A stretch of DNA of 64,000 nt from RUG14300 sp964561145 (GTDB lineage: Bacteria; Bacillota; Clostridia; Christensenellales; CAG-1252). Position 1 is the first letter of the stretch. Each line of letters starts with the position of its first letter. Positions 1 through 9,600 of this stretch are shown in pieces. The notes under the pieces are model-generated. The model searched no databases and was not told the DNA's origin. It was given only the letters and a program-made list of their open reading frames with translations. A program made the position numbers and the translations under genes. The DNA is taken from the NCBI GenBank assembly GCA_964561145.1, contig CAZLNZ010000011.1, positions 15,889 through 79,888 of the forward strand, read 5' to 3'.

Positions 1-2
1 TC

Positions 3-872
3 GAAGACGGAATGCGTTTCCAATACGAACCGACCTTTGCAGGAGACTATTCCATCGAATCGATGATAGATATTACCGCAAACAAGCTCAATCCTTACCT
101 TGATAAATACAGCGGTACTTTTGCAAATGTAAACCTAAATTCAAAAGAAATTATTGACGGCGGCGGAGCGGAAAACACCTATACCAAAAACTTCCGCTAT
201 GAAATTCAAATTACCTCTCAAAAAATCGGTAACGTCTTTAATTTCTGTATCCGAGCAACTTGTACCGATGAGGACGTCTTTCCTATAAATATCGACTTTA
301 TCCTAGAACGGGACGGAGAGTATTCCGGTGCAGGAAGAGAATACGAATCTGACGAAGTACTCCCCACACACGATTTCGAGGCTGCAGCGGCAACGGCTTT
401 TACAGATACTAAAGGAAGCTTTAAACATATATCCGAATTTGCCGGAAACAACGGTTTACTTGACGGCAATGACGTAGCTTATTTTGAGAACGAAGGCTAC
501 TATTACGTTGTCAACTCAAAAGGCGAAAAGTATAAACGCTTGTATGTTGTAATCGGTGCCGACTTCGGTCTTCTGACCACCGATACCAGAACAGGTTTTT
601 TGGATTCCAAAATCAGTTTAAGATGGATTGAAGAATACGATAAAAAACAACAAAAGAAAGTTTACTACAACTATTACGACTTTATCCATGAATACTACGG
701 GCAACACCTATATGACGGTGCATACTATCCCGTAACCGAAGAGTTAAAGCTTTTCTTACAACGCTTCAGTGTCGCTAACAGATATTTCAACGACGGAAAC
801 GGTTGGGGCGAAAGCTATTATCAATCAAGCGAGTCCAATCAATGGCTCTTTATGTGTGGATATTTCGCATAA
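3..872 (+). CDS. Hypothetical protein, 5'-truncated by the window edge
   Basis: The reading frame is open from the first bases of the window to a TAA at 870-872, so the gene starts upstream and only its C-terminal 290 or so residues are visible. The first ATG inside the window is at 12, but nothing marks it as the real start. The visible part is rich in Tyr, Phe, Asp and Glu and has no transmembrane segment, which suggests a secreted or surface domain. It lies 17 bases upstream of the next lipoprotein gene, in the same direction, so the two are probably cotranscribed. I do not recognise the family. Confidence 0.7.
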   Translation, partial: EDGMRFQYEPTFAGDYSIESMIDITANKLNPYLDKYSGTFANVNLNSKEIIDGGGAENTYTKNFRYEIQITSQKIGNVFNFCIRATCTDEDVFPINIDFILERDGEYSGAGREYESDEVLPTHDFEAAAATAFTDTKGSFKHISEFAGNNGLLDGNDVAYFENEGYYYVVNSKGEKYKRLYVVIGADFGLLTTDTRTGFLDSKISLRWIEEYDKKQQKKVYYNYYDFIHEYYGQHLYDGAYYPVTEELKLFLQRFSVANRYFNDGNGWGESYYQSSESNQWLFMCGYFA

Positions 873-889
873 CGGAAGGAGAAACGAAC

Positions 890-3145
890 ATGAAAAAAAC
901 AGCATATAGAATAATATTAATAACCGCGATCATGCTTCTCTCCATTGCATCGTTAATGTTGGCGGTAGCTTGCGGTCATGAACATCAAGTCAATAAATGG
1001 AAACTTATCAAAGAACCCACGTGTTCGACCGAAGGTCTGGAAAGAGGTGCCTGTGTCGAATGCGGTGAGGTCGTAGAAAGATCGGTTCCCACAGTCGAGG
1101 AAAACCACGTTTACGGAGAATGGGAAATAACCGTTGCCCCTACCGCTTCAAGGGACGGTTCGGGTATCGCAACAAAAACTTGCAAAGAAAATCCCGAGCA
1201 CAAAATAACCGCTACACTTCCAAGACTTTCTTCTACCGGTGCAGGATATGATTATTACGAGGTAATCAAGGAACCTACCGTATTGGAAGAAGGAAAAATT
1301 TCCGCAGTATTCCTTCACGAAGAGGGCAATATCAGTTTCACAATTGCAACCGCTAAAAAGGAATTCAATCCCGACGACTGCACAATCGAAGACGCAGTTC
1401 TCATCGGATCGAGCAACCGGGATCTTATCCGTAGAGGGTCAGGCTCTATTGCATCGGGTTGGGTTGATTCGGAAAAGAACCCCGGAGGCTTTGAATATGA
1501 ATATGGCGAGGACTATGTTCACACCTATGACGGTGACGACAGAAGAGAATTTTGGGTATCACGCACCTCTTCAGGAGAGCCCTTCGGTGTATTAAGTACC
1601 GTTGCGGTAGACGGCACCGTAGATAGAATAAAGTACGCCAAAACGAGAGAAAAGCATTTCGAAGGCTATGAATACAACATTGCAAAAGTAGGACTCACCT
1701 ATTTCGGTGCAGAGGACCTATTAAAAAACGTTTACGATTTAGGTATAAGGAATGCCAACAGAGATTACGAAGAGGGGATCACGGAAACAGAAGACGGTCA
1801 AACTCTATACTACTTCGAGTTCGGCTATTATAACCCGATCAAGTATTTATGCAAGATGCGTTGCGAGTTTACGCTTACCGACAGTTATGCTATCAGATAT
1901 CTAAAACTAAGAACATATACCTTTGTTGCCCTCGGAGATGAAACCGATCAATTTTATAGGGTGAATGATGCGGAAAATAGAACCATTTGCTATCTAAATG
2001 ACGGTGTGTATTTGAACGATGCACCATACAAGGAATTTATTATATACAACCAAATTACAAAAGAAGAGGACCCCGAGGAGCCCGAGCACGAATACACCGA
2101 AGCCTATTTCCAAATCGGAAGCTTTGACCTTCTCTACAAGAAAAAGCTTTACACCGAGGATACCAATGCAAGCTTTACCGCAGGCGGAAGCAGTTCAATC
2201 AAATTTACCCTTTCAAACGTATTAAACGCAAGCGGTCTGGCACCGGATAGCGATATCAATCTTTTCGATTACGACCCGATCACACTATATAGAGTAACCG
2301 ATACCGGTAGAAAAGTTGCACTAAGTTTCTCTCCCGACGTCGATTCGGTCTGGTATACGGACGGTCTGGTTATAAAGACCTTCCAAATAACCATTTACAG
2401 TAAGCTTTCCGGAAACCTTAATTTATTAATACGTACCGATAGTGGTTATGAAAAAGAGTTTTCCGTATACTGTAAACCCGCATCCCCCTCCGTACTGTAT
2501 CCTATGGCTTATGAATACAGCGACGCGGGCTATGCTTGGAAAAACTCTTCAAACAACAAGCTCGAAACCACGGTATATATCGGACAACCGATAACCTTGA
2601 AGGCAAGTGTATCCGATGAGGTCAAAAACTACACCGACGGAGGCTTTACCGCAGAGCTTGCAGAAGCCAACGAAAATGCAACGGTATCTCCTATCGAGGG
2701 AAGCGATTGTGTTCAGTTCGTAGCCACCACAGCAGGCACCTATATCGTTAAATTGAGATCCACGTCTAACACAAACATTGCCGCAACAATAACAATTACA
2801 GTAGTAGACCCGCCGGACGTCATTGCAATGCTCGAGGGAGAATATTACGCAAAGCTGAAAAAATTCGATGCAAAGGTCGTATTTGAAAACAAGGACGGAA
2901 AAATCTTGGCTTACGTTGAAACAAACAAGGGCAAGGAGGTATTGTCCTTAACATATGACAGCGAATATAAAATGATTATATCAGAGCACGAAGACGATAC
3001 GGAGCTTGGGGTAATGATACTGATAAACGAAGCCTACCGCTTAAAGATTGCCAATCCTACCGGATTTGGTAGCGGCATGGAAGAAGGAATTTTATATCAA
3101 GTGGAAGAAACCACTGTAACTCCGGAAGAAAACACTCAAGAATAA
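890..3145 (+). CDS. Large surface lipoprotein with Cys-rich N-terminal repeats and Ig-like region
   Basis: The product is about 751 residues. The ATG at 890 is chosen because GGAAGGAG lies a few bases upstream and the protein then opens with MKKTAYR, a hydrophobic stretch and a lipobox (LAVAC, Cys near residue 28). An in-frame ATG at 803 would bury this signal. After the lipobox come two short segments with H-x-H, C-x-x-C and Trp/Lys-rich patterns (residues about 30-105), the kind of Cys-rich repeat seen in clostridial surface proteins. A long beta-rich region follows, with an Ig-like stretch near residues 590-670. The C-terminus ends in an acidic tail. The product should be anchored to the outer face of the membrane. 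The function is unknown. A terminator follows directly. Confidence 0.75.
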   Translation: MKKTAYRIILITAIMLLSIASLMLAVACGHEHQVNKWKLIKEPTCSTEGLERGACVECGEVVERSVPTVEENHVYGEWEITVAPTASRDGSGIATKTCKENPEHKITATLPRLSSTGAGYDYYEVIKEPTVLEEGKISAVFLHEEGNISFTIATAKKEFNPDDCTIEDAVLIGSSNRDLIRRGSGSIASGWVDSEKNPGGFEYEYGEDYVHTYDGDDRREFWVSRTSSGEPFGVLSTVAVDGTVDRIKYAKTREKHFEGYEYNIAKVGLTYFGAEDLLKNVYDLGIRNANRDYEEGITETEDGQTLYYFEFGYYNPIKYLCKMRCEFTLTDSYAIRYLKLRTYTFVALGDETDQFYRVNDAENRTICYLNDGVYLNDAPYKEFIIYNQITKEEDPEEPEHEYTEAYFQIGSFDLLYKKKLYTEDTNASFTAGGSSSIKFTLSNVLNASGLAPDSDINLFDYDPITLYRVTDTGRKVALSFSPDVDSVWYTDGLVIKTFQITIYSKLSGNLNLLIRTDSGYEKEFSVYCKPASPSVLYPMAYEYSDAGYAWKNSSNNKLETTVYIGQPITLKASVSDEVKNYTDGGFTAELAEANENATVSPIEGSDCVQFVATTAGTYIVKLRSTSNTNIAATITITVVDPPDVIAMLEGEYYAKLKKFDAKVVFENKDGKILAYVETNKGKEVLSLTYDSEYKMIISEHEDDTELGVMILINEAYRLKIANPTGFGSGMEEGILYQVEETTVTPEENTQE

Positions 3146-3153
3146 CTATAGAA

Positions 3154-3186
3154 AGGTCCCTCCGTGTTTCGGAGGAACCTTTTTAT
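3154..3186 (+). terminator. Rho-independent terminator after the lipoprotein gene
   Basis: An 11-bp stem with one mismatch (AGGTCCCTCCG paired with CGGAGGAACCT, loop TGTTT) is followed by TTTT. It begins 8 bases after the stop codon of the lipoprotein gene. Confidence 0.85.
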
Positions 3187-3214
3187 ATAGATACTTACCG
3201 ATAAAGCAAACATT

Positions 3215-4333
3215 ATGACCGTTCAAACAGATAAAAAGGCAAAGACAAAAACCCCCTATATACGTAAAGGGAACTATATCTTTTTTGGCTCTTATCCGCA
3301 AGATATGGTAACCGATGAAACCTTAGCAAGTATCCTTTCGGAAAAGGTAACAATACCCCCTTCCCCTTCGGACAAAAAATGGACTAGCTATAAATACTTT
3401 TCAGAAGGAAAAAGAAGGGACTTTGCTTGGTATACAGAACTACTCTATAACGGAGAAAAATACCGAGGAGTTTTTTTCAATGCATACCGTCCCCACTTGA
3501 CCACGACAGAAGCCTCCGATAAAGCTAGACAAGAGAATAATATTTACAATTTATCAACAATATATTGGTTCAAGTACGAACCCATAAAATGGAGGGTATT
3601 AGAGGAAGAAAACGGCATGGTTCTTATTCTTAGTGAAAGGGTTATCGATATCGGGAAATACTTTCACGGTGATCACGAAAGGATAATAAACGGTAAAAAG
3701 ATTTATCCCAACAATTACGCCTATAGCAATATACGATTTTTCTTAAACAATGTTTTTTATGAAACAGCCTTTACCCCGCAAGAAAAGGAGCTTATCACAC
3801 TATCAAAGGTTGCAAACGATGCGATAAGTACAAATCCGAACGACAATCCTAACTATTATTTAGGTGGCAAAAACAACTATATTTGCGAGAACACCTTAGA
3901 CCATGTTTTCCTTTTAAGCGAACAAGACGTAACGACATCGGCTTTCGGCTTCGATCCCGATTGCAGTTCTTTTGACCCTGCTCGACAAAAGGACCCCACG
4001 CTTTACGCTCTCTGCCAAGGAGCATCGGTCGATACACCAATCGAAAACGAGTATAATCCAGCCGCTAAAGTCCAAAACAGCCCCAAGAATGGCGAATTTA
4101 TACACAAAGAGTACGAGAACACGAAAATACGAATAAACCCCTCAAACAAACCTCAAGACGAAATTTCAAATATTATAAAAGGGAATAGTTGGTGGTGGCT
4201 TCGTTCGCCGCACTATGACATTAACTTTCATGTCAGAGGTATTACCGCAGAAGGGTATGCAGACTATTACTTTTATTACATCCTTAATGCTCTAGGCGGC
4301 ATTGTTCCCGCTTTAAGACTCAAACTAAAATAG
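3215..4333 (+). CDS. DUF6273 domain protein
   Basis: The 372-residue product has the layout of DUF6273 proteins, common in gut Firmicutes: an N-terminal FGSYPQ segment, then I-K-W-R-V-L (near residue 127), a NIRFFLNNVFYETAFT-type segment, a D-H-V-F-L-L-S motif, and a C-terminal WWLRSPH followed by G-I-V-P-A-L-R-L. The biochemical role of the domain is not known. There is no signal peptide or transmembrane segment. No strong ribosome binding site precedes the ATG at 3215, so the start is less certain than the family assignment. The gene lies downstream of a terminator and so needs its own promoter, which I could not define. It converges on the sigma-factor gene. Confidence 0.75.
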   Translation: MTVQTDKKAKTKTPYIRKGNYIFFGSYPQDMVTDETLASILSEKVTIPPSPSDKKWTSYKYFSEGKRRDFAWYTELLYNGEKYRGVFFNAYRPHLTTTEASDKARQENNIYNLSTIYWFKYEPIKWRVLEEENGMVLILSERVIDIGKYFHGDHERIINGKKIYPNNYAYSNIRFFLNNVFYETAFTPQEKELITLSKVANDAISTNPNDNPNYYLGGKNNYICENTLDHVFLLSEQDVTTSAFGFDPDCSSFDPARQKDPTLYALCQGASVDTPIENEYNPAAKVQNSPKNGEFIHKEYENTKIRINPSNKPQDEISNIIKGNSWWWLRSPHYDINFHVRGITAEGYADYYFYYILNALGGIVPALRLKLK

Positions 4334-4388
4334 ATCTCTGTACCGAAAATATCACAAATTATTTATCTCCGACTTTATCCAAGCACGA

Positions 4389-4955
4389 TTAATTGCTTTC
4401 GTCTAAAAACTTACGCATCTTATCCAATGCGGTTTGTTTTATATTAAATGCCTGTGTTGTCGACTTTCCGATTATTTTTCCAATTGTCTTTAAAGTCAAT
4501 TCTTCAAAATAGTGAAGCTGAATCACCTCTTTTTCAACTTTAGACAAAACACTCATTGCCGCCTTGACTGTTTCACGAACCTCGATAAGTCTTAAATCAT
4601 CGCTAGGCACTTCATAATCCTCATAGTCAACATAAATATTGACACGACAACGTGCCCTCTTTAAAGTTTTAAGACGATTCAACGCTCGTCTTGTTAACAC
4701 CCTATAAAGGTAACCGTATCCGTTTTTTGAAAATCTAAACTTATCTGCAATTTTATAAATATCCGCCCAAAAATCCTGAATAAAATCTTCAGCCTCGTCC
4801 TTATCGGGAAAATAACTCAAAGCAATATGTCGAACGTTCTTTGCAATCTCATTATATAAAAAGTCGAGAGACCTTTCGTCCCCACGTTTTATACTAAGAA
4901 GATATTCTGTAATTCTCCGTTGTTTGTCTAAATTCACCCGTGGAGTAGCCCTCAA
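4389..4955 (-). CDS. ECF-type RNA polymerase sigma factor
   Basis: The product is up to 188 residues, the size of an extracytoplasmic-function sigma factor. Residues about 25-95 match region 2 (DEAEDFIQDFWADIYK, then GYLYRVLTRRALNRLK). Residues about 125-185 match region 4 (LSKVEKEVIQLHYFEELTLK and a helix-turn-helix with IGKIIGKS). The frame opens with TTG at 4955. A GTG six codons later (4937) has GAGGG about 11 bases upstream and may be the real start. A promoter lies just upstream. No anti-sigma gene is adjacent. It presumably redirects RNA polymerase to a set of envelope or stress genes, but the target genes cannot be told from this sequence. Confidence 0.85.
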   Translation of the reverse strand: MRATPRVNLDKQRRITEYLLSIKRGDERSLDFLYNEIAKNVRHIALSYFPDKDEAEDFIQDFWADIYKIADKFRFSKNGYGYLYRVLTRRALNRLKTLKRARCRVNIYVDYEDYEVPSDDLRLIEVRETVKAAMSVLSKVEKEVIQLHYFEELTLKTIGKIIGKSTTQAFNIKQTALDKMRKFLDESN

Positions 4956-4971
4956 TAGTTATAGTAAGTCC

Positions 4972-5000
4972 ATTATACAATAAAAAAGTATATTCTGCAA
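4972..5000 (-). promoter_or_regulatory. Promoter of the ECF sigma-factor gene
   Basis: Read on the minus strand, TTGCAG is followed by 17 bases and then TATAAT. The -10 lies about 17 bases before the TTG start and about 35 before the alternative GTG. Upstream, at 5067-5078, is the perfect palindrome GATAGTACTATC, a possible operator. The rest of 5000-5210 is AT-rich and shows no gene. Confidence 0.6.
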
Positions 5001-5214
5001 TTATAATGTAAAAAAATTAATATAAAAATAGTGTCTCAATCGATAAACTAAAAAACTCATTATATAGATAGTACTATCGATAATTGTATAGGATTAAGAA
5101 AGGGTTTCAGTGACATCGGCATAAACTAAAATCGATTAAATACAGAACTTTAAAAAAACAAAATACTCCACATCGAACAAATAACAATATATTCTTAACG
5201 TGCAAAACTATCAA

Positions 5215-5282
5215 ATTTTATACGTCTGCCTTACACAAAATCCCCGCTTTTGACAATTTTATACGTCTGCGTTACACAAAAA
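5215..5282 (+). repeat. Direct repeat pair upstream of the DUF4143 ATPase promoter
   Basis: Two copies of a 26-bp sequence (core ATACGTCTGCNTTACAC) start at 5215 and 5256, exactly 41 bases apart, and differ at one position. The second copy ends 3 bases before the -35 box of the gene's promoter. A second TTGACA at 5250-5255, followed by 17 bases and TACACA, lies across the second copy. This position suggests a repressor or activator site. Confidence 0.75.
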
Positions 5283-5284
5283 TA

Positions 5285-5313
5285 TTGACAATCAAAAAAT
5301 ACTGTGATACTAT
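5285..5313 (+). promoter_or_regulatory. Consensus promoter of the DUF4143 ATPase gene
   Basis: TTGACA (5285-5290), a 17-base spacer and TACTAT (5308-5313) place transcription start near 5320, about 20 bases before the ATG at 5342. This rules out the upstream in-frame TTG at 5285, which lies inside the -35 box. Confidence 0.8.
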
Positions 5314-5341
5314 TAAGGAAAGTAAAAACAGGAGAATTAGG

Positions 5342-6553
5342 ATGATTCAACGTAAAAAGTATCTGAATAAAATAATACCTTTTGTAGATACCCCATTGAT
5401 TAAAGCATTAATAGGCGTCAGACGTAGCGGAAAAACCGTACTTCTTACACAAATAAAAGACTATTTGATAGAGAAGGGAATTAATGAAGAACAAATTGTC
5501 TATATTAATTTTGAATCATTTGCCTATAAAAAGTACAGAAGCGGAGATTCCTTATATGAAAACATTATAAAAATAGCGAATTCTCTCATTGGAAACAAGC
5601 TCTATCTTTTCTTTGATGAAATACAAAACGTTTCAGATTGGGAGACAGTGCTCGCATCCTTTCTTGTAGATATCAATTGCGATATTTATATTACCGGTTC
5701 AAACTCTAAACTGTTATCCGGAGAGCTCGCAACACACATTGCAGGACGTTATGTTCACTTTGACATCTATCCTTTTACCTTCAATGAAGCAAAAGAATAT
5801 GCGACCGCCCTTGGTAGGAATATATCGGATGAGGAACTTTTTAACGAATATCTAGTATTCGGGGGCTTACCTCAATGCTGTGCTTTACCCGAAAAGCCCT
5901 CAAAACAAGCATACCTTGAAGATATTTTTAATACTATCGTAATCAATGACATAGTCGAACGTAATAACATCGGAGATATAGAACTGCTAAAACGACTTAT
6001 TATTTTTTTGCTGGACAATATCGGAAATCCGTTTTCTGCAAACTCTATTTGTAAAGCTCTGAAAAATGAAGGGATAAGCACTACCGTAAACACAATCGTT
6101 TCATATATCTCCTATATTCTCAAATCGCTAATAATCTGTCCCGCAAAGCGTTACGACATAAAAGGAAAAGCCCTTCTTTCCACTACTGAAAAATATTATA
6201 GTGCAGACCTAGGCATAAGAAATCATATTAAGTACAGCGAAACAATCGACTATTCTAAGTTATTTGAGAATATTGTATTTCTTGAAATGATGTCGAGAGG
6301 ATATGAAATTTCTGTCGGTAAAATTGGAGAATACGAGGTTGACTTTATATGTTACAAAGGAAACAATGAAAGAATATATATTCAAGTCTGTTACCTTTTA
6401 TCTGACAGTTCCACAATCGAAAGAGAGCTTCGCCCCTTTGCACAAATCGAAGACAACTACCCAAAATATATAATATCGGCAGATAAGTTTGATTTTTCGA
6501 CAAATGGCGTTAAGCACTTTAATATTATAGATTTCTTACTAAATAAAGAATAA
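5342..6553 (+). CDS. AAA-family ATPase with DUF4143 C-terminal domain
   Basis: The 403-residue product has an N-terminal AAA_14-type ATPase domain: Walker A GVRRSGKT at residues 25-32, Walker B LFFDE near 90, and a sensor-like YITGSNSKLLSGE. The C-terminal half (about 200-400) is a DUF4143 domain ending in a nuclease-like pattern with EVDFICYKG. Such proteins are widespread, often accessory genes of unknown cellular role. The start is chosen from AGGAG at 5330-5334 and the promoter just upstream. The gene is monocistronic, flanked by its own promoter with a direct repeat and by a shared terminator. A second ATPase of related build (DUF234 type) lies at 17646-19079. Confidence 0.85.
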   Translation: MIQRKKYLNKIIPFVDTPLIKALIGVRRSGKTVLLTQIKDYLIEKGINEEQIVYINFESFAYKKYRSGDSLYENIIKIANSLIGNKLYLFFDEIQNVSDWETVLASFLVDINCDIYITGSNSKLLSGELATHIAGRYVHFDIYPFTFNEAKEYATALGRNISDEELFNEYLVFGGLPQCCALPEKPSKQAYLEDIFNTIVINDIVERNNIGDIELLKRLIIFLLDNIGNPFSANSICKALKNEGISTTVNTIVSYISYILKSLIICPAKRYDIKGKALLSTTEKYYSADLGIRNHIKYSETIDYSKLFENIVFLEMMSRGYEISVGKIGEYEVDFICYKGNNERIYIQVCYLLSDSSTIERELRPFAQIEDNYPKYIISADKFDFSTNGVKHFNIIDFLLNKE

Positions 6554-6600
6554 GCGGCAAAACTCGTCTTTTCCTTGAACATATAAGCTAACAAGAATAT

Positions 6601-6672
6601 AAAAACTCACCGATTTCCAAACGTTGCTTCACTACAAGGGGCATTTACGCTCATACTAATCGGTGAGTTTTT
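6601..6672. terminator. Bidirectional terminator between convergent genes
   Basis: AAAAACTCACCGAT at 6601-6614 pairs with ATCGGTGAGTTTTT at 6659-6672 across a 44-base loop. Runs of A and T on the outer sides allow termination in both directions, for the ATPase gene (plus) and the giant gene (minus). Confidence 0.7.
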
Positions 6673-6687
6673 ATAATATTTTTATTA

Positions 6688-9600
6688 TTAGCTATTCTTC
6701 ACCAGCTTACCGAAGTAATTAATAAAGTCTCCCTGCTCATAGCTTGCATCATTAAAGGAATATAAGGTTTTCAATGCAGCCAACTTCTCTTGTATTTCAC
6801 CCTTCACATCTAAGTCATTGGAGTCATCCTCGACGAAGGATTCAAATAACGCTTGTTCGCTTGCATTAAAATCATTCAAGAACGCGTACTTCACATTATT
6901 ATCTCCGTCAACCAATACCGATGCATAGATATTATCCGGAAGCAATGAGACATTCGATCCGATAGAAGACGCATTAACCTTTACTGTTGAGAATATATAA
7001 TTCACACCATTTGCGAAGGCAAAGTTTGCCTCGTGACCTTGTAAAATGCTTTCGTAACCTTCATAATTACCATTAGTATCTGTAAAGATAATCGTTTGAC
7101 ATACGTCCAGATTTGTTGTTTTACTTAAGATCCAAGCCATATTTCTGTCTGTCATATAATCCAAACCGATTGTATATTCAGCCTTACCCTCGTTTACAAG
7201 CAATTGAGTGTTTACGTTATGAAGCTTATAAATCACCTTTTGAATATCCTTAGAGGAAGTTTCGGTTTTGGTAGCCCCGGTCTTTTCAACAAGCACGTCA
7301 TAGATATTCTTAAATTCAATATATCCGAATCCAGAAGTGTTCCTATCCTCTACGGCATATTCGCCGAAGCCGTTTTGATAGCTAGCAAGCTTATCGTCCA
7401 ACAAGCTCTTCAAAGCATCTTCAACCGCAGTAGCAACACCATCGGAATCAATCTTTCCCTTGAATCCGACTTCTGCGATATGCTCAATATTATTTTTGAA
7501 ACTCAAGAAGTCGTTTTGTGAGAACCTATTCAGGGTAACCGTGGTAGAATAACTAGGATCGCCTTCGCCCAGTGTTCTAGTGGTGATGGTTGTCAAATAG
7601 AAGAATTCCGGCATAATACTGGAGCCATCGGTTATTACCTTTGCAGTAATCTCTATTGTTTGAGTTTTAGCAGAAACATTAGTTATCTTAATACTGGTAA
7701 TAGATACACCGTTAACACTGTTTATAGCTGTTAAGTCAATGGAACTTTGTTCATTAATCAATGCAGCCAATGCCTTATCGGAGAGTTTAGGAGCTTTCTG
7801 TTCACCGTTATAGTTATACAAACCGCAACGCATGTAGGCAGCGATAAAGGAGCCGTCCTCCGCCACGTTGCTATTGCCTGTAAGGTTAAATACACCGGCT
7901 AAATCTCCGGTCAAGTTACTCAATTCGTCACCGCCGGAAGTAAATGTTGTAGATTTTACTTCGTTCTTTAAGAAGTAATATGCTTGCATTTCGCTATAGA
8001 AAGCATCCGCAGACAGGTTCGACGAATTGTCGTTATATAACAGCTTATCAATCCCTGCATAAGGTTTCCCGTCAACCCATACGCTCATAGAGCCGTCACT
8101 GTTGAGGATATCGTTCCTTCCAAGTTCTCTCAAACGATTTCTAAAGACCTCAGGAGAGGTTTGCTCTCCGTCAAGCTCTAACATTCTATAGCCGTCGCCC
8201 GACTTATATACCGTTTCACCGTTTTCCTTGACAAGCATACCTTGTGTTAAGTATTCAAATACGTTGGGAATGATAATCGCATCGTTTTCTATCTTAATTT
8301 CTCCAAAGATTGAAAGCTTATTCTCGAAAATATCACTAAACTTATCCTTTAGGGTAACTTTGATGTTGTCCATGCTCATATTATAGCTGACATTAAAGTT
8401 GCTCTTCAAGGAATCTAGTCTAGCTAAGAATTCATTCGTACTATTAACTCTAGCTTCGAGGGTGGTTGCGGAATCGGTATAACCGAAGTCGTTAATAACA
8501 AGCTCTGTAGAATACCTTATAGACTCATCGGTTTCCGGATCGATGTTAGTGTAACAAGCGACATATAAATACTCGGGAAGAATATTTGAATTAATGCCGT
8601 TAATCAAGGAAACCCTGACTGTAGTGCGGAGATAAACGTATCCGTTTATCTTGTTTTCACCGCTAAAGATATGCATTTGAACTATTTCCGCATGTCCCCC
8701 GTCGATGGATATACCGCTTTCATAGAAGCCATTGGAAATTGCGGTTAACCTTGCACCTGTCAGCTCGTTGACGATCGATTCATAATCTCTGTTATCGTTA
8801 TAGAGCTTATTAAAATCAAACATACTGCTTTTAATTACCATTTGATCGGACAAATTGGAAAGGGTGATTTCTTCTTCGGGTTTTACATAATAATTGCGGT
8901 TAACGAGATTCAAGAATGCGGCGGCATCGTCATAATAATAGTCACCTTCCGCACCTGTTTTAGGCTCATGATAGCTATCGGAATCACTTGTATAACTCAA
9001 GCCGATTCCTCTATAGGTTGTGGTAGCCTCTGTCGCAGTGCTATATTTAAATGTAGAATACTCTGCATCGTAATAGCCGAGCTTATCTCCGATATTCACA
9101 CTAACCTTTGTTTCTGTCGGCATTTTTCCAAACTCTCTAAGGTCCGCCATTAGATCCTCGGGATGTGTTTGAATAACAACAAAGCTTTCGTGTCCTAACG
9201 AATCGTATTTTACATAGCCTAAGAGCTTGTTTCTATTTTCGGCAACGGCATCTACGATATTTCCGACAGAATCCTTAACACTGATTGCTCGGAAGGATAT
9301 ACCGTCGCTATATCCTACGATTCCGTCATTGACGGCATAGTGATATCCCTTATCCTTATCGTACAGCTCAAACATTTTCTTCGTAGAATCATACTCTCCT
9401 GCAATAAGAGTGCCGTTTGTCAGATACTCGAATACGGTAGGCAATTTAATATAATCCTCACCTGTTTCAACGTCGCCAAAGGCGGCAAAATACTCTTCAA
9501 ACACCGCTTTTATACCATCGCTAATATGACCTGTCAAATCCTCAAGAGAGAATCCGAAATCGATATTCAAAACATCCTGCAGTAGCTTAATTCTATCGAA

